Below, piece by piece: positions 8,324 to 17,791 of a stretch of DNA of 64,000 nucleotides (positions are counted from its first letter, which is position 1; the number at the start of each line of letters is the position of its first letter). Source of the DNA: Cyclobacterium salsum (GTDB lineage: Bacteria; Bacteroidota; Bacteroidia; Cytophagales; Cyclobacteriaceae); NCBI RefSeq assembly GCF_010119245.1, contig NZ_WNKG01000001.1, positions 558,001 through 622,000 of the forward strand. The letters run 5' to 3'. Below the pieces are notes generated by a model, which saw only the letters and a list, made by a program, of their open reading frames with translations, was not told the origin of the DNA and searched no databases. Both the position numbers and the translations under genes were made by a program.

Positions 8324-9529
8324 ATGAAAAAAGTAGTTTTAGCATACAGTGGCGGGTTGGACACGACTTTTTGTGCCATCCATCTGAGTAAAGAAAAAGG
8401 ATTTGAAGTTCACGCTGTATTAGTCAATACCGGAGGATTTGAGCAGGAGGAATTAAAAACCATTGAAAGCAGAGCCAAAAAGTTGGGGGTAGCCTCTTTT
8501 AAAGTCCTTGACGTTACCACCACCTATTATGAAGAAGTGCTAAAATACTTGATTTTTGGCAATGTCCTTAAAAACCAAACGTATCCCCTGTCAGTAAGTG
8601 CAGAAAGGATATTACAGGCCAAAGCACTGGCGGAATATGCTAAAAGTATCGGAGCGACCGCTGTGGCACACGGAAGTACCGGCGCAGGAAATGACCAGGT
8701 TAGATTTGATATGATTTTTCAAACTATCCTTCCACAGGCAGAAATCATCACTCCTATCCGGGACCTTAAACTGAGCAGGGAGGAAGAAATTACCTATCTC
8801 AAAAAGCACGATGTGCATATGAATTTTGAAAAGGCGGCCTATTCGATCAACAAAGGCATCTGGGGAACCTCCGTAGGGGGAAAGGAAACCCTTACCTCGG
8901 ATCAGGCCTTGCCCGAGGATGCTTACCCTACCCAGGTAAGTAAAACCGAAGCGGAGACCCTTACCATTGGTTTTGAAAAAGGTGAAATCAATCAGGTAAA
9001 CGGAGAGTCCTTTGATCATCCGGTAGCTGCCATCTTAAAAATCCAGGAAATAGCCGGGCCTTTCGGTATCGGAAGGGACATCCACGTTGGGGATACCATC
9101 ATCGGCATCAAAGGAAGGGTAGGATTTGAGGCCGCCGCTCCGCTGCTGATTATTAAAGCCCATCAGTTGCTGGAAAAGCACACCCTGACCAAATGGCAGA
9201 CGTACTGGAAAAACCAACTGGCGGAATTCTACGGCAATCACTTGCACGAAGGGCATTACCTCGATCCGGTGATGCGAAACCTGGAGGCCTTTATGGCTGA
9301 CACCCAAACGTACGTTAGTGGGGAAGTGAAAATACAATTAATGCCTTATCGCTTTAGTATGATCGGTATCCGCTCCGAACACGACCTCATGTCTTCCAAG
9401 TATGGAAGTTATGGAGAGATGAACAAAGGATACACCGCAGAAGATGTCAAGGGTTTTACCCGAATTTTAGGCAATCAAACTGCCATTTTTCATAACGTAA
9501 ACCAGCCGAAAAATCATGACAACCATTAA
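8324..9529 (+). CDS. argG: Argininosuccinate synthase
   Basis: Condenses citrulline and aspartate with ATP to argininosuccinate in the cytoplasm. The ATP-pyrophosphatase P-loop LAYSGGLDTTF lies at residues 6-16. Other conserved segments are AVAHGSTGAGNDQVRFD, which contacts citrulline and aspartate, and TPIRDL. At 401 residues it has normal family length. The gene starts 45 bases after the GNAT gene and overlaps argC by 14 bases, indicating translational coupling. Here it stands second in the operon, ahead of the genes for the earlier pathway steps. Confidence 0.95.
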   Translation: MKKVVLAYSGGLDTTFCAIHLSKEKGFEVHAVLVNTGGFEQEELKTIESRAKKLGVASFKVLDVTTTYYEEVLKYLIFGNVLKNQTYPLSVSAERILQAKALAEYAKSIGATAVAHGSTGAGNDQVRFDMIFQTILPQAEIITPIRDLKLSREEEITYLKKHDVHMNFEKAAYSINKGIWGTSVGGKETLTSDQALPEDAYPTQVSKTEAETLTIGFEKGEINQVNGESFDHPVAAILKIQEIAGPFGIGRDIHVGDTIIGIKGRVGFEAAAPLLIIKAHQLLEKHTLTKWQTYWKNQLAEFYGNHLHEGHYLDPVMRNLEAFMADTQTYVSGEVKIQLMPYRFSMIGIRSEHDLMSSKYGSYGEMNKGYTAEDVKGFTRILGNQTAIFHNVNQPKNHDNH

Positions 9530-10484
9530 CACGGGAATCGTCGGTGCAGCCGGATATACCGGAGGCGAATTGATCCGGTTGCTGATACACCATCCAAATG
9601 TAGCCATTCAATGGATCCACAGCAATAGCCAGAAAGGGAAACCGCTGGAAGTGGTCCATCCGGATCTAATTGGAGATTCAGACCTGGTATTTACAGATCA
9701 GATTGCTACCGATGGCCTGGACCTGGTCTTTCTTTGTCTTCCGCATGGAGAAACAAGACCCTTCCTGGAAACCCACTCCTTCGGTTCCAAAACGGTGATC
9801 ATAGATTTAAGCACCGATTTCAGAGACGAGTCCGATGGTTTCATTTACGGATTGCCGGAAGTGAATGCGTCCCGAATAAAAAAAGCAGGGAAAATCGCTA
9901 ATCCGGGTTGTTTTGCTACAGGCATTCAATTAGCCCTAGCCCCGGCTGTAAAAGAAGGATGGTGCAACCAGACTCTGCATGTCAACGGTATCACCGGTAG
10001 CACCGGGGCGGGCAAAAAGTTATCCCCGACCACTCACTTCAGTCAGCGAAATCAAAATGCCTCCGTTTACAAACTGTTTTCCCATCAACACCTGAAGGAA
10101 ATCAACCAGACCTTCGGACAGCTGAATCCTGCTTTCGATGGGCAGCTTTTATTTGTTCCGAATCGCGGTAACTTTACCCGGGGAATCTGGGTGACGGCCT
10201 ATTTCCCCTTTTCAGGAAGCCTGGAAGAAGCCCAGGATGCCTACCGGGATTTTTATAAAGAGGCCGCCTTTACCCATGTCAGCCAGCAGGATATTGATCT
10301 AAAACAGGTGGTCAATACCAATAAGTGCATTGTTCACCTAAAAAAGGAAGCGGGCCAATTGGTCATTTACTCTATCACAGACAATTTATTAAAAGGAGCT
10401 TCGGGACAAGCAGTACAAAACATGAACCTGGCATTTGGGCTGGATGAAAAAACCGGATTACGATTGAAAAGCAGTGCGTTCTAA
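9516..10484 (+). CDS. argC: N-acyl-gamma-glutamyl-phosphate reductase
   Basis: Reduces N-acylglutamyl phosphate to the semialdehyde with NADPH. Residues 7-20 (GIVGAAGYTGGELI) form the dinucleotide-binding turn. Cys132 in NPGCFATG is the catalytic thiol. The segments GITGSTGAGKK and FVPNRGNFTRGIW are conserved in ArgC. The 322-residue length is usual for the shorter ArgC form. It overlaps argG by 14 bases and precedes argD by 41 bases. If the transcarbamylase of this operon is succinyl-specific (see 11680-12621), this enzyme would handle N-succinylglutamyl phosphate. Confidence 0.95.
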   Translation: MTTINTGIVGAAGYTGGELIRLLIHHPNVAIQWIHSNSQKGKPLEVVHPDLIGDSDLVFTDQIATDGLDLVFLCLPHGETRPFLETHSFGSKTVIIDLSTDFRDESDGFIYGLPEVNASRIKKAGKIANPGCFATGIQLALAPAVKEGWCNQTLHVNGITGSTGAGKKLSPTTHFSQRNQNASVYKLFSHQHLKEINQTFGQLNPAFDGQLLFVPNRGNFTRGIWVTAYFPFSGSLEEAQDAYRDFYKEAAFTHVSQQDIDLKQVVNTNKCIVHLKKEAGQLVIYSITDNLLKGASGQAVQNMNLAFGLDEKTGLRLKSSAF

Positions 10485-10525
10485 TAAAAATATTCCCTAC
10501 GTTTAGATAACGAAACCTTCGACGA

Positions 10526-11683
10526 ATGAAGCTATTTGATGTATATCCTTTAATGCCAGTGACACCTGCAAAAGCACAGGGGGTCTATATTTGGGATCAG
10601 GAGGGAAATAAGTACCTGGACTTATATGGAGGTCATGCCGTAATATCAGTAGGTCATAGTCATCCCCATTTCGTAGCGTGCCTGCAGCAGCAACTGGAAA
10701 AAATCGCTTTTTATTCGAATTCGGTTAAAATTCCGTTACAAACCGCTTTTGCTGAAAAATTGGGTAACCTGTCGGGATACCCCGATTACCACCTCTTTTT
10801 GTGCAATTCCGGTGCAGAGGCCAATGAAAATGCCCTGAAATTGGCTTCCTTTCACACCGGAAAAGCAGGAGTTATTGCTTTTAAAGGTGCTTTTCATGGA
10901 AGAACATCCGGGGCGGTAGCGGTAACGGACAATCCAAAAATCGTGGCCCCTTTTAACGCTGGCCATCAGGTGTTTTTTGAAGCAATGGATGACCTGGATG
11001 CAGTAGAGAACAGGTTAAAAGCGAACGATATTGCCGCCATTATCATTGAGAGCATACAGGGAGTAAATGGTATCCGGATAGCCGATCCCGATTTTTTACG
11101 TGGCTTATCTGAATTGGCCCGAAAATACGAAGCCATTTTAATAGTGGATGAGGTGCAAGCTGGCTATGGAAGAACCGGTAAATTTTTTGCCCACCAGTGG
11201 ACGAGTGGCCTGGAGCCGGATTTAATCACGGTAGCCAAAGGGATGGGAAACGGGTTCCCGATCGGTGGGGTATTGATCCATCCTACGTTTAAGGCTAGTT
11301 TTGGTCTGCTTGGAACCACTTTCGGAGGAAACCATTTGGCTTGTGCGGCTGGAATAGCGGTACTGGAAATTCTGGAAAAAGAAAATCTGATGGATAATGC
11401 GGTAACACAGGGTGATTTCCTAATGAAAGCCCTGGCCAGTGAATTTTCAGCCGTAAGTGCCCTGAGAGGTAAAGGCTTGATGATTGGTTTCGACCTAAGA
11501 GAAGCCGCTGCTCCTTACCGGACCGAATTGGTCCAAACTCACCGGATTTTTACCGGGAGTGCAGCCACAAAAGAAACCATTCGTCTCCTCCCTCCCTTAG
11601 GAATTCAACAGGCAGAATTGAGGCATTTCCTGGACAGTTTGAAAAAAGTAATCGAACCAAATGCACATTTAAATACCACATGA
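10526..11683 (+). CDS. argD: N-acylornithine aminotransferase
   Basis: A class III PLP-dependent aminotransferase of 385 residues that converts N-acylglutamate semialdehyde to N-acylornithine with glutamate as donor. Visible motifs are the phosphate-binding FLCNSGAEANENALK (residues 91-105), FKGAFHGRTSGA, the cofactor aspartate in LIVDEVQAGYGRTGKF, and the PLP lysine Lys238 in TVAKGMGNGFPIGG. The stop overlaps the start of the transcarbamylase gene by 4 bases. Members of this group can also use ornithine or succinylornithine, so the acyl group is not decided by this gene alone. Confidence 0.95.
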   Translation: MKLFDVYPLMPVTPAKAQGVYIWDQEGNKYLDLYGGHAVISVGHSHPHFVACLQQQLEKIAFYSNSVKIPLQTAFAEKLGNLSGYPDYHLFLCNSGAEANENALKLASFHTGKAGVIAFKGAFHGRTSGAVAVTDNPKIVAPFNAGHQVFFEAMDDLDAVENRLKANDIAAIIIESIQGVNGIRIADPDFLRGLSELARKYEAILIVDEVQAGYGRTGKFFAHQWTSGLEPDLITVAKGMGNGFPIGGVLIHPTFKASFGLLGTTFGGNHLACAAGIAVLEILEKENLMDNAVTQGDFLMKALASEFSAVSALRGKGLMIGFDLREAAAPYRTELVQTHRIFTGSAATKETIRLLPPLGIQQAELRHFLDSLKKVIEPNAHLNTT

Positions 11684-12621
11684 AAAATTTCACACAATTT
11701 GATAGCAGTTCCCTGGCAGCATCCCTTATCGATAAAGCCCTGACCTACAAGTCGGCTCCACTACAGGCGCAGGAAAAGGGTAAAGGGAAGCGACTTGGCC
11801 TTATTTTTTTAAATCCCAGTTTGAGGACACGGGTGAGTACCCAGCTAGCTGCTTCCAATTTGGGAGTGGAAAGTTTCGTACTCAATATGGATAAAGATAC
11901 CTGGGCACTGGAAATGCAGGACGGAGTATTGATGAACAAAAACAAAGTGGAACACATCAAGGATGCAGCAGCCGTCCTGGGCAACTACTTTGATTTTCTG
12001 GCTATCCGGGCATTCCCTACTCTTACCAATAAGGAAGAAGACAGCCAGGATTTTATCCTCAACCAGTTTATTCGGTATTCAGGTATTCCGGTCATCAGTC
12101 TGGAGAGTGCGGTACGGCATCCCTTGCAAAGCCTGGCGGATATGGTAACGATAGAAGAAAACTTTAAAGAAAAACGAAAACCAAAGGTGGTACTTACCTG
12201 GGCCCCACACATCAAATCCATTCCTCATGCGGTGGCTAATTCTTTTTCAGAATGGGCCGTGGGCTGCGGTCACGACCTGACCATAACCCATCCGGTTGGA
12301 TACGAGTTGGACGAACAATTCACTAAGGGAGCTACCATAGAATACAATCAAAAAAAGGCGCTGGAAGATGCAGATTTTGTTTACGTTAAAAACTGGAGCG
12401 CTTTCAATCTTTACGGAAAGATTCTCAAAGTAGATGAAAATTGGTTGTTAAACGAAAATAAGTTGGGATCCCATTCCAAGGCAAAAGTCATGCACTGCTT
12501 GCCGGTGAGAAGAAACCTGGAACTCAGCGATGAAATTTTGGATGGAAACCGGAGTCTGGTTCAAAATCAAGCTAAAAACCGAATTTTTGCCGCCCAAGCA
12601 GTTATTGACAGCTTGCTTTAA
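11680..12621 (+). CDS. argF': N-succinylornithine carbamoyltransferase (argF', Bacteroidota type)
   Basis: Transfers a carbamoyl group from carbamoyl phosphate to an N-acylated ornithine. The 313-residue protein has the carbamoyl-phosphate motif SLRTR (residues 47-51) and HCLPVRRN near the C-terminus. The arginine-rich HCLP loop is typical of the acyl-ornithine branch rather than classical OTCase. The specificity position is informative. Residue 90 is Val (NKNKVEHI), aligning with Pro90 of Bacteroides fragilis succinylornithine transcarbamylase and Glu92 of Xanthomonas acetylornithine transcarbamylase. Exchange of Glu92 for Pro, Ser, Val or Ala is reported to convert the latter into a succinyl enzyme, so succinylornithine is the predicted substrate. 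It overlaps argD by 4 bases. Confidence 0.9.
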   Translation: MKNFTQFDSSSLAASLIDKALTYKSAPLQAQEKGKGKRLGLIFLNPSLRTRVSTQLAASNLGVESFVLNMDKDTWALEMQDGVLMNKNKVEHIKDAAAVLGNYFDFLAIRAFPTLTNKEEDSQDFILNQFIRYSGIPVISLESAVRHPLQSLADMVTIEENFKEKRKPKVVLTWAPHIKSIPHAVANSFSEWAVGCGHDLTITHPVGYELDEQFTKGATIEYNQKKALEDADFVYVKNWSAFNLYGKILKVDENWLLNENKLGSHSKAKVMHCLPVRRNLELSDEILDGNRSLVQNQAKNRIFAAQAVIDSLL

Positions 12622-12633
12622 AACCTCCTTGCC

Positions 12634-13437
12634 ATGGACATCAGCGTTATCAAAATCGGTGGAAACGTAATCGATCACCCTGAAAAATCCACCCAATTTC
12701 TTAAGTTATTTTCAAAGTTCCCCGGTCAAAAAATACTTGTCCATGGAGGAGGTGTCATGGCGAGCCGGATTGGTCTATCCCTTGGAATCGAACCTAAAAT
12801 GCATCTGGGGAGAAGAATTACGGACAAAGAAACCCTGGATCTGGTGACCATGGTCTATGCCGGACTGATTAATAAAAACCTCGTGGCCGAACTCTACACC
12901 TACGGGCAACAGGCAATCGGCCTGACCGGCGCCGACGGCAATGCCATCCGCTCTCACAAAAGACCTGTAACGGGGGGCGTAGATTACGGGTATGTGGGGG
13001 ATGTCGAGCAAGTACATACCGAGCTGTTGGAATCTTTGCTACAACAAAGCATTGCACCGGTTTTCAGTGCCATCACCCACGATGGCAAGGGGCAACTTTT
13101 GAATACAAATGCCGATACCATTGCCTCCGAAATTGCCACGGCTCTGGCAAAAAAACACAAGGTAAACCTGTATTTTTGCTTTGATAAAACTGGTGTGCTA
13201 ATGGATGCTACCAATGAATCGTCCCTGATACCGCTGATTAATGATGATATTTATAAAGAACTAATCCGGGATCAGGTCATCCACTCCGGTATGATACCCA
13301 AATTGGAAAACGCATTCAAAGCACTTAACCAAGGAGTCAACCATGTATGGCTTGGCTTACCGGAGAACCTGCTTTTAGCCTCTAAAGGAAAAAATGCCGG
13401 TACCATCATCGAATCCCAAAAGTACGGTTTATACTGA
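12634..13437 (+). CDS. argB: N-acylglutamate kinase
   Basis: An amino-acid-kinase-fold enzyme of 267 residues that phosphorylates the gamma carboxylate of N-acylglutamate. The N-terminal KIGGNVID (residues 7-14) and LVHGGGVMAS supply the phosphate-binding glycines and lysine. LGRRITDKETLD is the N-acylglutamate-binding region, and NTNADTIASEIATAL is the conserved nucleotide-domain helix. The final part, HSGMIPKLENAFKAL, is also typical. It begins 12 bases after argF'. It lacks the N-terminal helix found in arginine-sensitive hexameric kinases, so direct feedback inhibition by arginine is not expected. Confidence 0.93.
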   Translation: MDISVIKIGGNVIDHPEKSTQFLKLFSKFPGQKILVHGGGVMASRIGLSLGIEPKMHLGRRITDKETLDLVTMVYAGLINKNLVAELYTYGQQAIGLTGADGNAIRSHKRPVTGGVDYGYVGDVEQVHTELLESLLQQSIAPVFSAITHDGKGQLLNTNADTIASEIATALAKKHKVNLYFCFDKTGVLMDATNESSLIPLINDDIYKELIRDQVIHSGMIPKLENAFKALNQGVNHVWLGLPENLLLASKGKNAGTIIESQKYGLY

Positions 13438-13455
13438 CCTAACCCCCATCCTACA

Positions 13456-14541
13456 TTGGAATCCCTCAACCAACTGCATACAGAAGCCCTGGAATTACTT
13501 AAGGACCTGATCCGAACTCCTTCCTTTAGCAAATCCGAGAACCAGACAACAGCGATAATCCGTGCCTTCTTTGAAAAAAAGGGTGCCTCCGTCCATCAAA
13601 AGGGAAATAATATTTGGGCATATGCAGGTAGATATGATTCTGCCCGACCTACGGTCATGCTTAATTCGCACCACGATACGGTAAAGCCCAATCAGGGATA
13701 TACCCTGGACCCCTTCGAACCGATAGAAAAAGACGGGAAACTATTTGGTCTGGGATCTAACGATGCCGGGGGACCCCTGGTGGCCTTAATAGCGGCCTTC
13801 ATGCATTTCCGAAACCAACCTTTGCCAGTAAATCTGCTGATGGTGGCTTCAGCAGAGGAAGAGATCAGCGGAAAGGGTGGTATTGAATCCCTGATTCCGG
13901 AACTCCCTGAATTGAGCGTTGCCGTAGTAGGCGAGCCGACCCAATTAAAAATGGCGGTGGCGGAAAAAGGGCTAATGGTAATTGATGCCCTGGTAAAAGG
14001 CAAAGCCGGACATGCGGCCAGAGAAGAAGGGTTGAATGCTATTTACGAAGCATTGGATGATTTAATCGCCATTCGGAACTTTCAATTCCGAAATGTTTCC
14101 AACTTTTTGGGCTCCAGTAAGGTTTCGGCTACCCTGATCCAGGCTGGTTCCCAACATAATGTGGTTCCCGATCGCTGTACCTACACCCTGGACGTACGTG
14201 TAACCGATGCCTATACCTTGGAGGAAGCCCTGAATGAGCTCCGCCAATCGTTAAAAGCCGAACTTCGTCCACGTTCCATGCGCTTAAATCCCTCTCGTAT
14301 TGATGCTGCTCACCCGATGCTTTCGGTGGCCAGGTCCCTGGGATTGGAAACCTTCGGTAGCCCTACCCTCTCCGATCAGGCCCTGATTCCCTACCCTTCC
14401 GTTAAAATTGGCCCCGGAGATTCAGCCCGATCTCATACCCCCGATGAATTCATTTATATAAATGAAATTAAAGAGGGTATTTCCCTGTACATTGCATTAC
14501 TGGAAAACTATTTTTCCAAACTAACCGAAATCAAAAAATGA
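13456..14541 (+). CDS. argE: N-acylornithine/citrulline deacylase (M20 family)
   Basis: A zinc M20 peptidase-family deacylase of 361 residues that should release the acyl group from N-acylcitrulline, the step after the transcarbamylase. Metal ligands and catalytic residues are visible in NSHHDTVKP (residues 70-78), SNDAGGP (Asp103), ASAEEEISGKGG (Glu134/135) and VVGEPTQLKMAVAEKG. The start is a TTG. It is forced, because the argB stop lies in the same frame 18 bases upstream and the next in-frame Met (residue 68) lies just before the metal-binding motif. It overlaps argH by 4 bases. Confidence 0.92.
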   Translation: MESLNQLHTEALELLKDLIRTPSFSKSENQTTAIIRAFFEKKGASVHQKGNNIWAYAGRYDSARPTVMLNSHHDTVKPNQGYTLDPFEPIEKDGKLFGLGSNDAGGPLVALIAAFMHFRNQPLPVNLLMVASAEEEISGKGGIESLIPELPELSVAVVGEPTQLKMAVAEKGLMVIDALVKGKAGHAAREEGLNAIYEALDDLIAIRNFQFRNVSNFLGSSKVSATLIQAGSQHNVVPDRCTYTLDVRVTDAYTLEEALNELRQSLKAELRPRSMRLNPSRIDAAHPMLSVARSLGLETFGSPTLSDQALIPYPSVKIGPGDSARSHTPDEFIYINEIKEGISLYIALLENYFSKLTEIKK

Positions 14542-15866
14542 AGCTTTGGCAAAAAGACAAAACGAGCAAAAAAGAAGTAGAAAATTTCACTATTGGTCGG
14601 GATCCGGAATTTGATCTGATACTTGCCCCCTTCGATGTCACCGGCTCCATGGCACATGCCATCATGCTGGAATCCATCGATTTGCTGACGGCCGAAGAGC
14701 TCCGATTACTTAAGAAGGGACTGAAAGAAGTTCGGGAAGAGATCCGGCAGGGTACATTTTCCATCGCACCCGGAGTGGAAGATGTACACAGCCAGGTAGA
14801 ATTTTTACTCACTGAGCGATACGGAGATGTTGGCAAAAAACTTCACAGTGGCCGCTCCAGAAACGATCAGGTGTTGGTCGATCTGAAGTTGTATTACCGG
14901 CAGGCCATCCGTCAAACCCTGGAGGAGGTAGACGACTTGTTTGAGCTCTTGCTTCGCCTTGCCGAAAAGCATAAAAATGACCTGATGCCAGGATATACCC
15001 ACACCCAACTGGCCATGCCTTCTTCTTTTGGGCTTTGGTTTGGTTCGCTGGCTGAAAGTCTGGCCGAGGACATGCACCTCTGGCAAGCTGCCTATGCGTT
15101 GGTAAATCGCAATCCGCTGGGTTCCGCCGCAGGTTATGGCTCCTCGTTCCCGCTAAACAGATCCCTTACTACCGAATTGCTGGGTTTTGCAGACATGCAT
15201 TACAATGTAATCAATGCTCAAAACAGTCGGGGAAAGACGGAAAAGTCCCTTTCTTTCGCCCTGTCGGCAACTGCAGGGACCCTAAACCGGCTGGCCACAG
15301 ATTCCATCCAGTATATGAACCAACATTTTGGTTTTATAAGCTTCCCGGATGAATTAACTACCGGATCCAGTATCATGCCCCATAAAAAGAATCCGGATGT
15401 ATTTGAGTTGGTCCGTGCAAAAACCAATCAAATCCAAAGCTACCCTCAAAGTATCCTGATGTTATTAACCAACCTGGGTACAGGTTATCACCGGGATTTG
15501 CAGTTACTAAAGGAAACCATTTTTCCTGCTTTCGAGCAGTTGGTGGATTGTCTCAAAATCACCCGGTTAATGCTCGAAAATATTTCCGTAAAGCAAGACC
15601 TATTGGATGATGAAAAGTTTGCCTATCTTTTTAGCGTGGAAGAGGTCAACCGCCTGGTACTTGCGGGCATGCCCTTTCGGGATGCTTATAAAAAAGTAGG
15701 TATGGATATCGAAAATGAGCGTTTTTCCCCGGGCAAACGTGTGCAGCATACCCACGAAGGCAGTATTGGAAACCTTTGCCTGGACGCCATCAAAAATAAG
15801 ATGGACGGCCTGGCCATTAATTTTCAGCCGGCACTTCAGGCGGAACAAAAACTATGGGAAGGGTAA
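14538..15866 (+). CDS. argH: Argininosuccinate lyase
   Basis: Splits argininosuccinate into arginine and fumarate, ending the pathway. The fumarase/aspartase-superfamily signature GSSIMPHKKNPD lies at residues 276-287 and includes the catalytic serine loop. Earlier conserved segments are DVTGSMAHA, HSGRSRNDQ (residues 103-111) and GYTHTQLAMP, which carry the general base region. Length is 442 residues, normal for the family. It overlaps argE by 4 bases and is the last gene of the operon. A convergent small gene begins 2 bases beyond its stop. Confidence 0.95.
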   Translation: MKLWQKDKTSKKEVENFTIGRDPEFDLILAPFDVTGSMAHAIMLESIDLLTAEELRLLKKGLKEVREEIRQGTFSIAPGVEDVHSQVEFLLTERYGDVGKKLHSGRSRNDQVLVDLKLYYRQAIRQTLEEVDDLFELLLRLAEKHKNDLMPGYTHTQLAMPSSFGLWFGSLAESLAEDMHLWQAAYALVNRNPLGSAAGYGSSFPLNRSLTTELLGFADMHYNVINAQNSRGKTEKSLSFALSATAGTLNRLATDSIQYMNQHFGFISFPDELTTGSSIMPHKKNPDVFELVRAKTNQIQSYPQSILMLLTNLGTGYHRDLQLLKETIFPAFEQLVDCLKITRLMLENISVKQDLLDDEKFAYLFSVEEVNRLVLAGMPFRDAYKKVGMDIENERFSPGKRVQHTHEGSIGNLCLDAIKNKMDGLAINFQPALQAEQKLWEG

Positions 15867-15868
15867 AA

Positions 15869-16090
15869 TCAAATAGAATCCTGAATCAGATAAACCATCG
15901 CAGAAGCTAGCAAATATCCTCCCAGAAAGGAAATAAAATAAGGCCAGGTCAAATCGTATTGCCGGTAGAGCGCGTTCCTGGCCGATCTGGTGAATTGATT
16001 CAATTTGTCAGACCTTTTTACCGGAAACATGGACAAAAACAAAAGTCCATAACAAAGGGTAAATATTACAAGTGCTACGAATGTTTGCAT
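15869..16090 (-). CDS. Small two-helix membrane protein, hypothetical
   Basis: Encodes 73 residues with a hydrophobic segment at about 3-22, a basic polar loop (KRSDKLNQFTRSARNALYRQYD), and a second hydrophobic segment at about 48-68. The charge pattern fits an inner-membrane protein with the loop in the cytoplasm. I do not recognise a family. It is convergent with argH, which ends 2 bases away, and reads toward it. Its membrane composition makes it more credible than a random frame, but no ribosome-binding site is evident. Confidence 0.5.
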   Translation of the reverse strand: MQTFVALVIFTLCYGLLFLSMFPVKRSDKLNQFTRSARNALYRQYDLTWPYFISFLGGYLLASAMVYLIQDSI

Positions 16091-16215
16091 AACTTTTTAC
16101 CGTTTGGGCAAAGGTATGTGCTCCTACTGAAAACACCAAAATACCGGGTTGAAATGATGAAGATATATTTGCATGAATCCCAGCGGTTTCGGTATTCATT
16201 TGGAGTACTATATAA

Positions 16216-17496
16216 TCAATGCCTCAAATTGAATATATTGAAAAAATCAAACCTCCGGTGACGCCGTTTGTATTTGTATTTCATTTTGGCATAAGTATAA
16301 TTGGGAACGATCCGGAATGAGAGCACGATTATCAGAAACATCAAAAGCAGCGACCCTATAAATACCACATCAAAACTATAGCCAGCATCCACCACTACTC
16401 CGTAAATAGCTGGACCTACAGCGGAACTTAAAACCATAACAGAAGCAAAAATGCTCCGCACCTTGCCAATGAATCCAGCACCAAACAATTCTACCTGAAG
16501 GGCTGAAACGATTGCATTTCCAAAGCCTGCCGATGCGCCCATCAAAATCATATAAGGAAATATGACCAGGGGGTCGCTGAATATCCAAATAAACAAGATG
16601 GCCAATAGAAACGGAATCAGGTAAAACGGAAAAAATTTCCTTGCTGTGTACTTATCAATCAGGGGACCGGCAAATAGAATGGCCAGAGAACCCGAAATAG
16701 CGTAAAAAGTAAGCCCTACCGCCATCCATTCCAGCGTCCAACCCTTGAATTCTGCGATGGCAAACTGATAGAAAAACAACCCGGTAACGGTGAAAGAAAG
16801 CACAAATAAATTAGGTGCTAAAAGCCAAAATGTTCTGGATTTCATGATTTCCCATTGGGAAACTTCTTTTTTGAATGAGGAACTGTCGGTAGGACTCGCC
16901 TCCTCGTGCACCACCAGTTTTTTCTCATCAATGAAAAAATACAAATACAAGGGTACAACGGCCAACACAATCAGGGCATTTACTAATAAAGATTCCCTCC
17001 ATCCAAACAAATTAATCAGCCCCACTACCATGATTGGCAATGCTGCTTGACCGAAAGGGTGTCCCAGAGATGCCAGGCTGATGGCCTTTCCCCTACCCTT
17101 TTGAAAGTACTTGGACATACTGGTGATGGCAATATGGCTAAATAGCCCCTGTCCGGCGATCCGAAGACCAAAAAAAGCAAGCGGTAGGAAATACCAGTAC
17201 TGGTTAAAACTCATCAATACCATGGCCAAAATAAAAATAACCGTTGCCATCAGCGTGTATTTTACCAGGCTGATTTTATCGATGTACTTCCCAATTTGTG
17301 GTAAAATTAAAGCACTTGCAATCGTAGCCACCATGTAATACACACTGATTTGGGCATTTTGAAGGGTGAATTCTTCAATCAGGTAGGGCACATATAGGGC
17401 CAGCAAATAGGTTTGCCCGTATCCGGAAAGACAAGTCATCAGCAAACCAAAAGCCAGGAGTTTCTTATTTTCTAAAACAAAATTCAAATAGTTCAT
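16216..17496 (-). CDS. MFS transporter (oxalate/formate- or monocarboxylate-type)
   Basis: A 426-residue integral membrane protein with about 12 predicted helices and a polar central loop (DEKKLVVHEEASPTDSSSFKKE). The N-terminal half has the MFS A-like motif in LPQIGKYIDKISLVK between helices 2 and 3. The second half repeats it in FAGPLIDKYTARKFFP. Overall pattern and helix 1 (SGYGQTYLLALYVPYL) resemble the OFA/MCT branch that carries small carboxylates. The C-terminus is a basic tail (KMKYKYKRRHRRFDFF). It stands alone with no enzyme gene next to it, so the substrate remains open. Confidence 0.85.
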   Translation of the reverse strand: MNYLNFVLENKKLLAFGLLMTCLSGYGQTYLLALYVPYLIEEFTLQNAQISVYYMVATIASALILPQIGKYIDKISLVKYTLMATVIFILAMVLMSFNQYWYFLPLAFFGLRIAGQGLFSHIAITSMSKYFQKGRGKAISLASLGHPFGQAALPIMVVGLINLFGWRESLLVNALIVLAVVPLYLYFFIDEKKLVVHEEASPTDSSSFKKEVSQWEIMKSRTFWLLAPNLFVLSFTVTGLFFYQFAIAEFKGWTLEWMAVGLTFYAISGSLAILFAGPLIDKYTARKFFPFYLIPFLLAILFIWIFSDPLVIFPYMILMGASAGFGNAIVSALQVELFGAGFIGKVRSIFASVMVLSSAVGPAIYGVVVDAGYSFDVVFIGSLLLMFLIIVLSFRIVPNYTYAKMKYKYKRRHRRFDFFNIFNLRH

Positions 17497-17791
17497 TAAA
17501 TGACTGTTTTTTCGCTACCAATAAAAAGGCATTCCGGGCTTTTACAAAGATAATTTGTAAAATTAGGGAATAATAATTTTCAAAAAAACCAAATAATATA
17601 AAAATGAAAGATAATTTCACAGCCTATTAATACCCTCGTTCTTACCTACGTGTTGCACCCTTGAAATGTGACGAGCCGATCCTTGTAGAAAAAACAAATA
17701 ATACCTTCCCCGACCATAAAGCAGGCGCGTTTGATGAAAGAGTCGTATTTTTTTCTTTATTTAGCCAATCAAAACCGAAAACATTCCAAAT

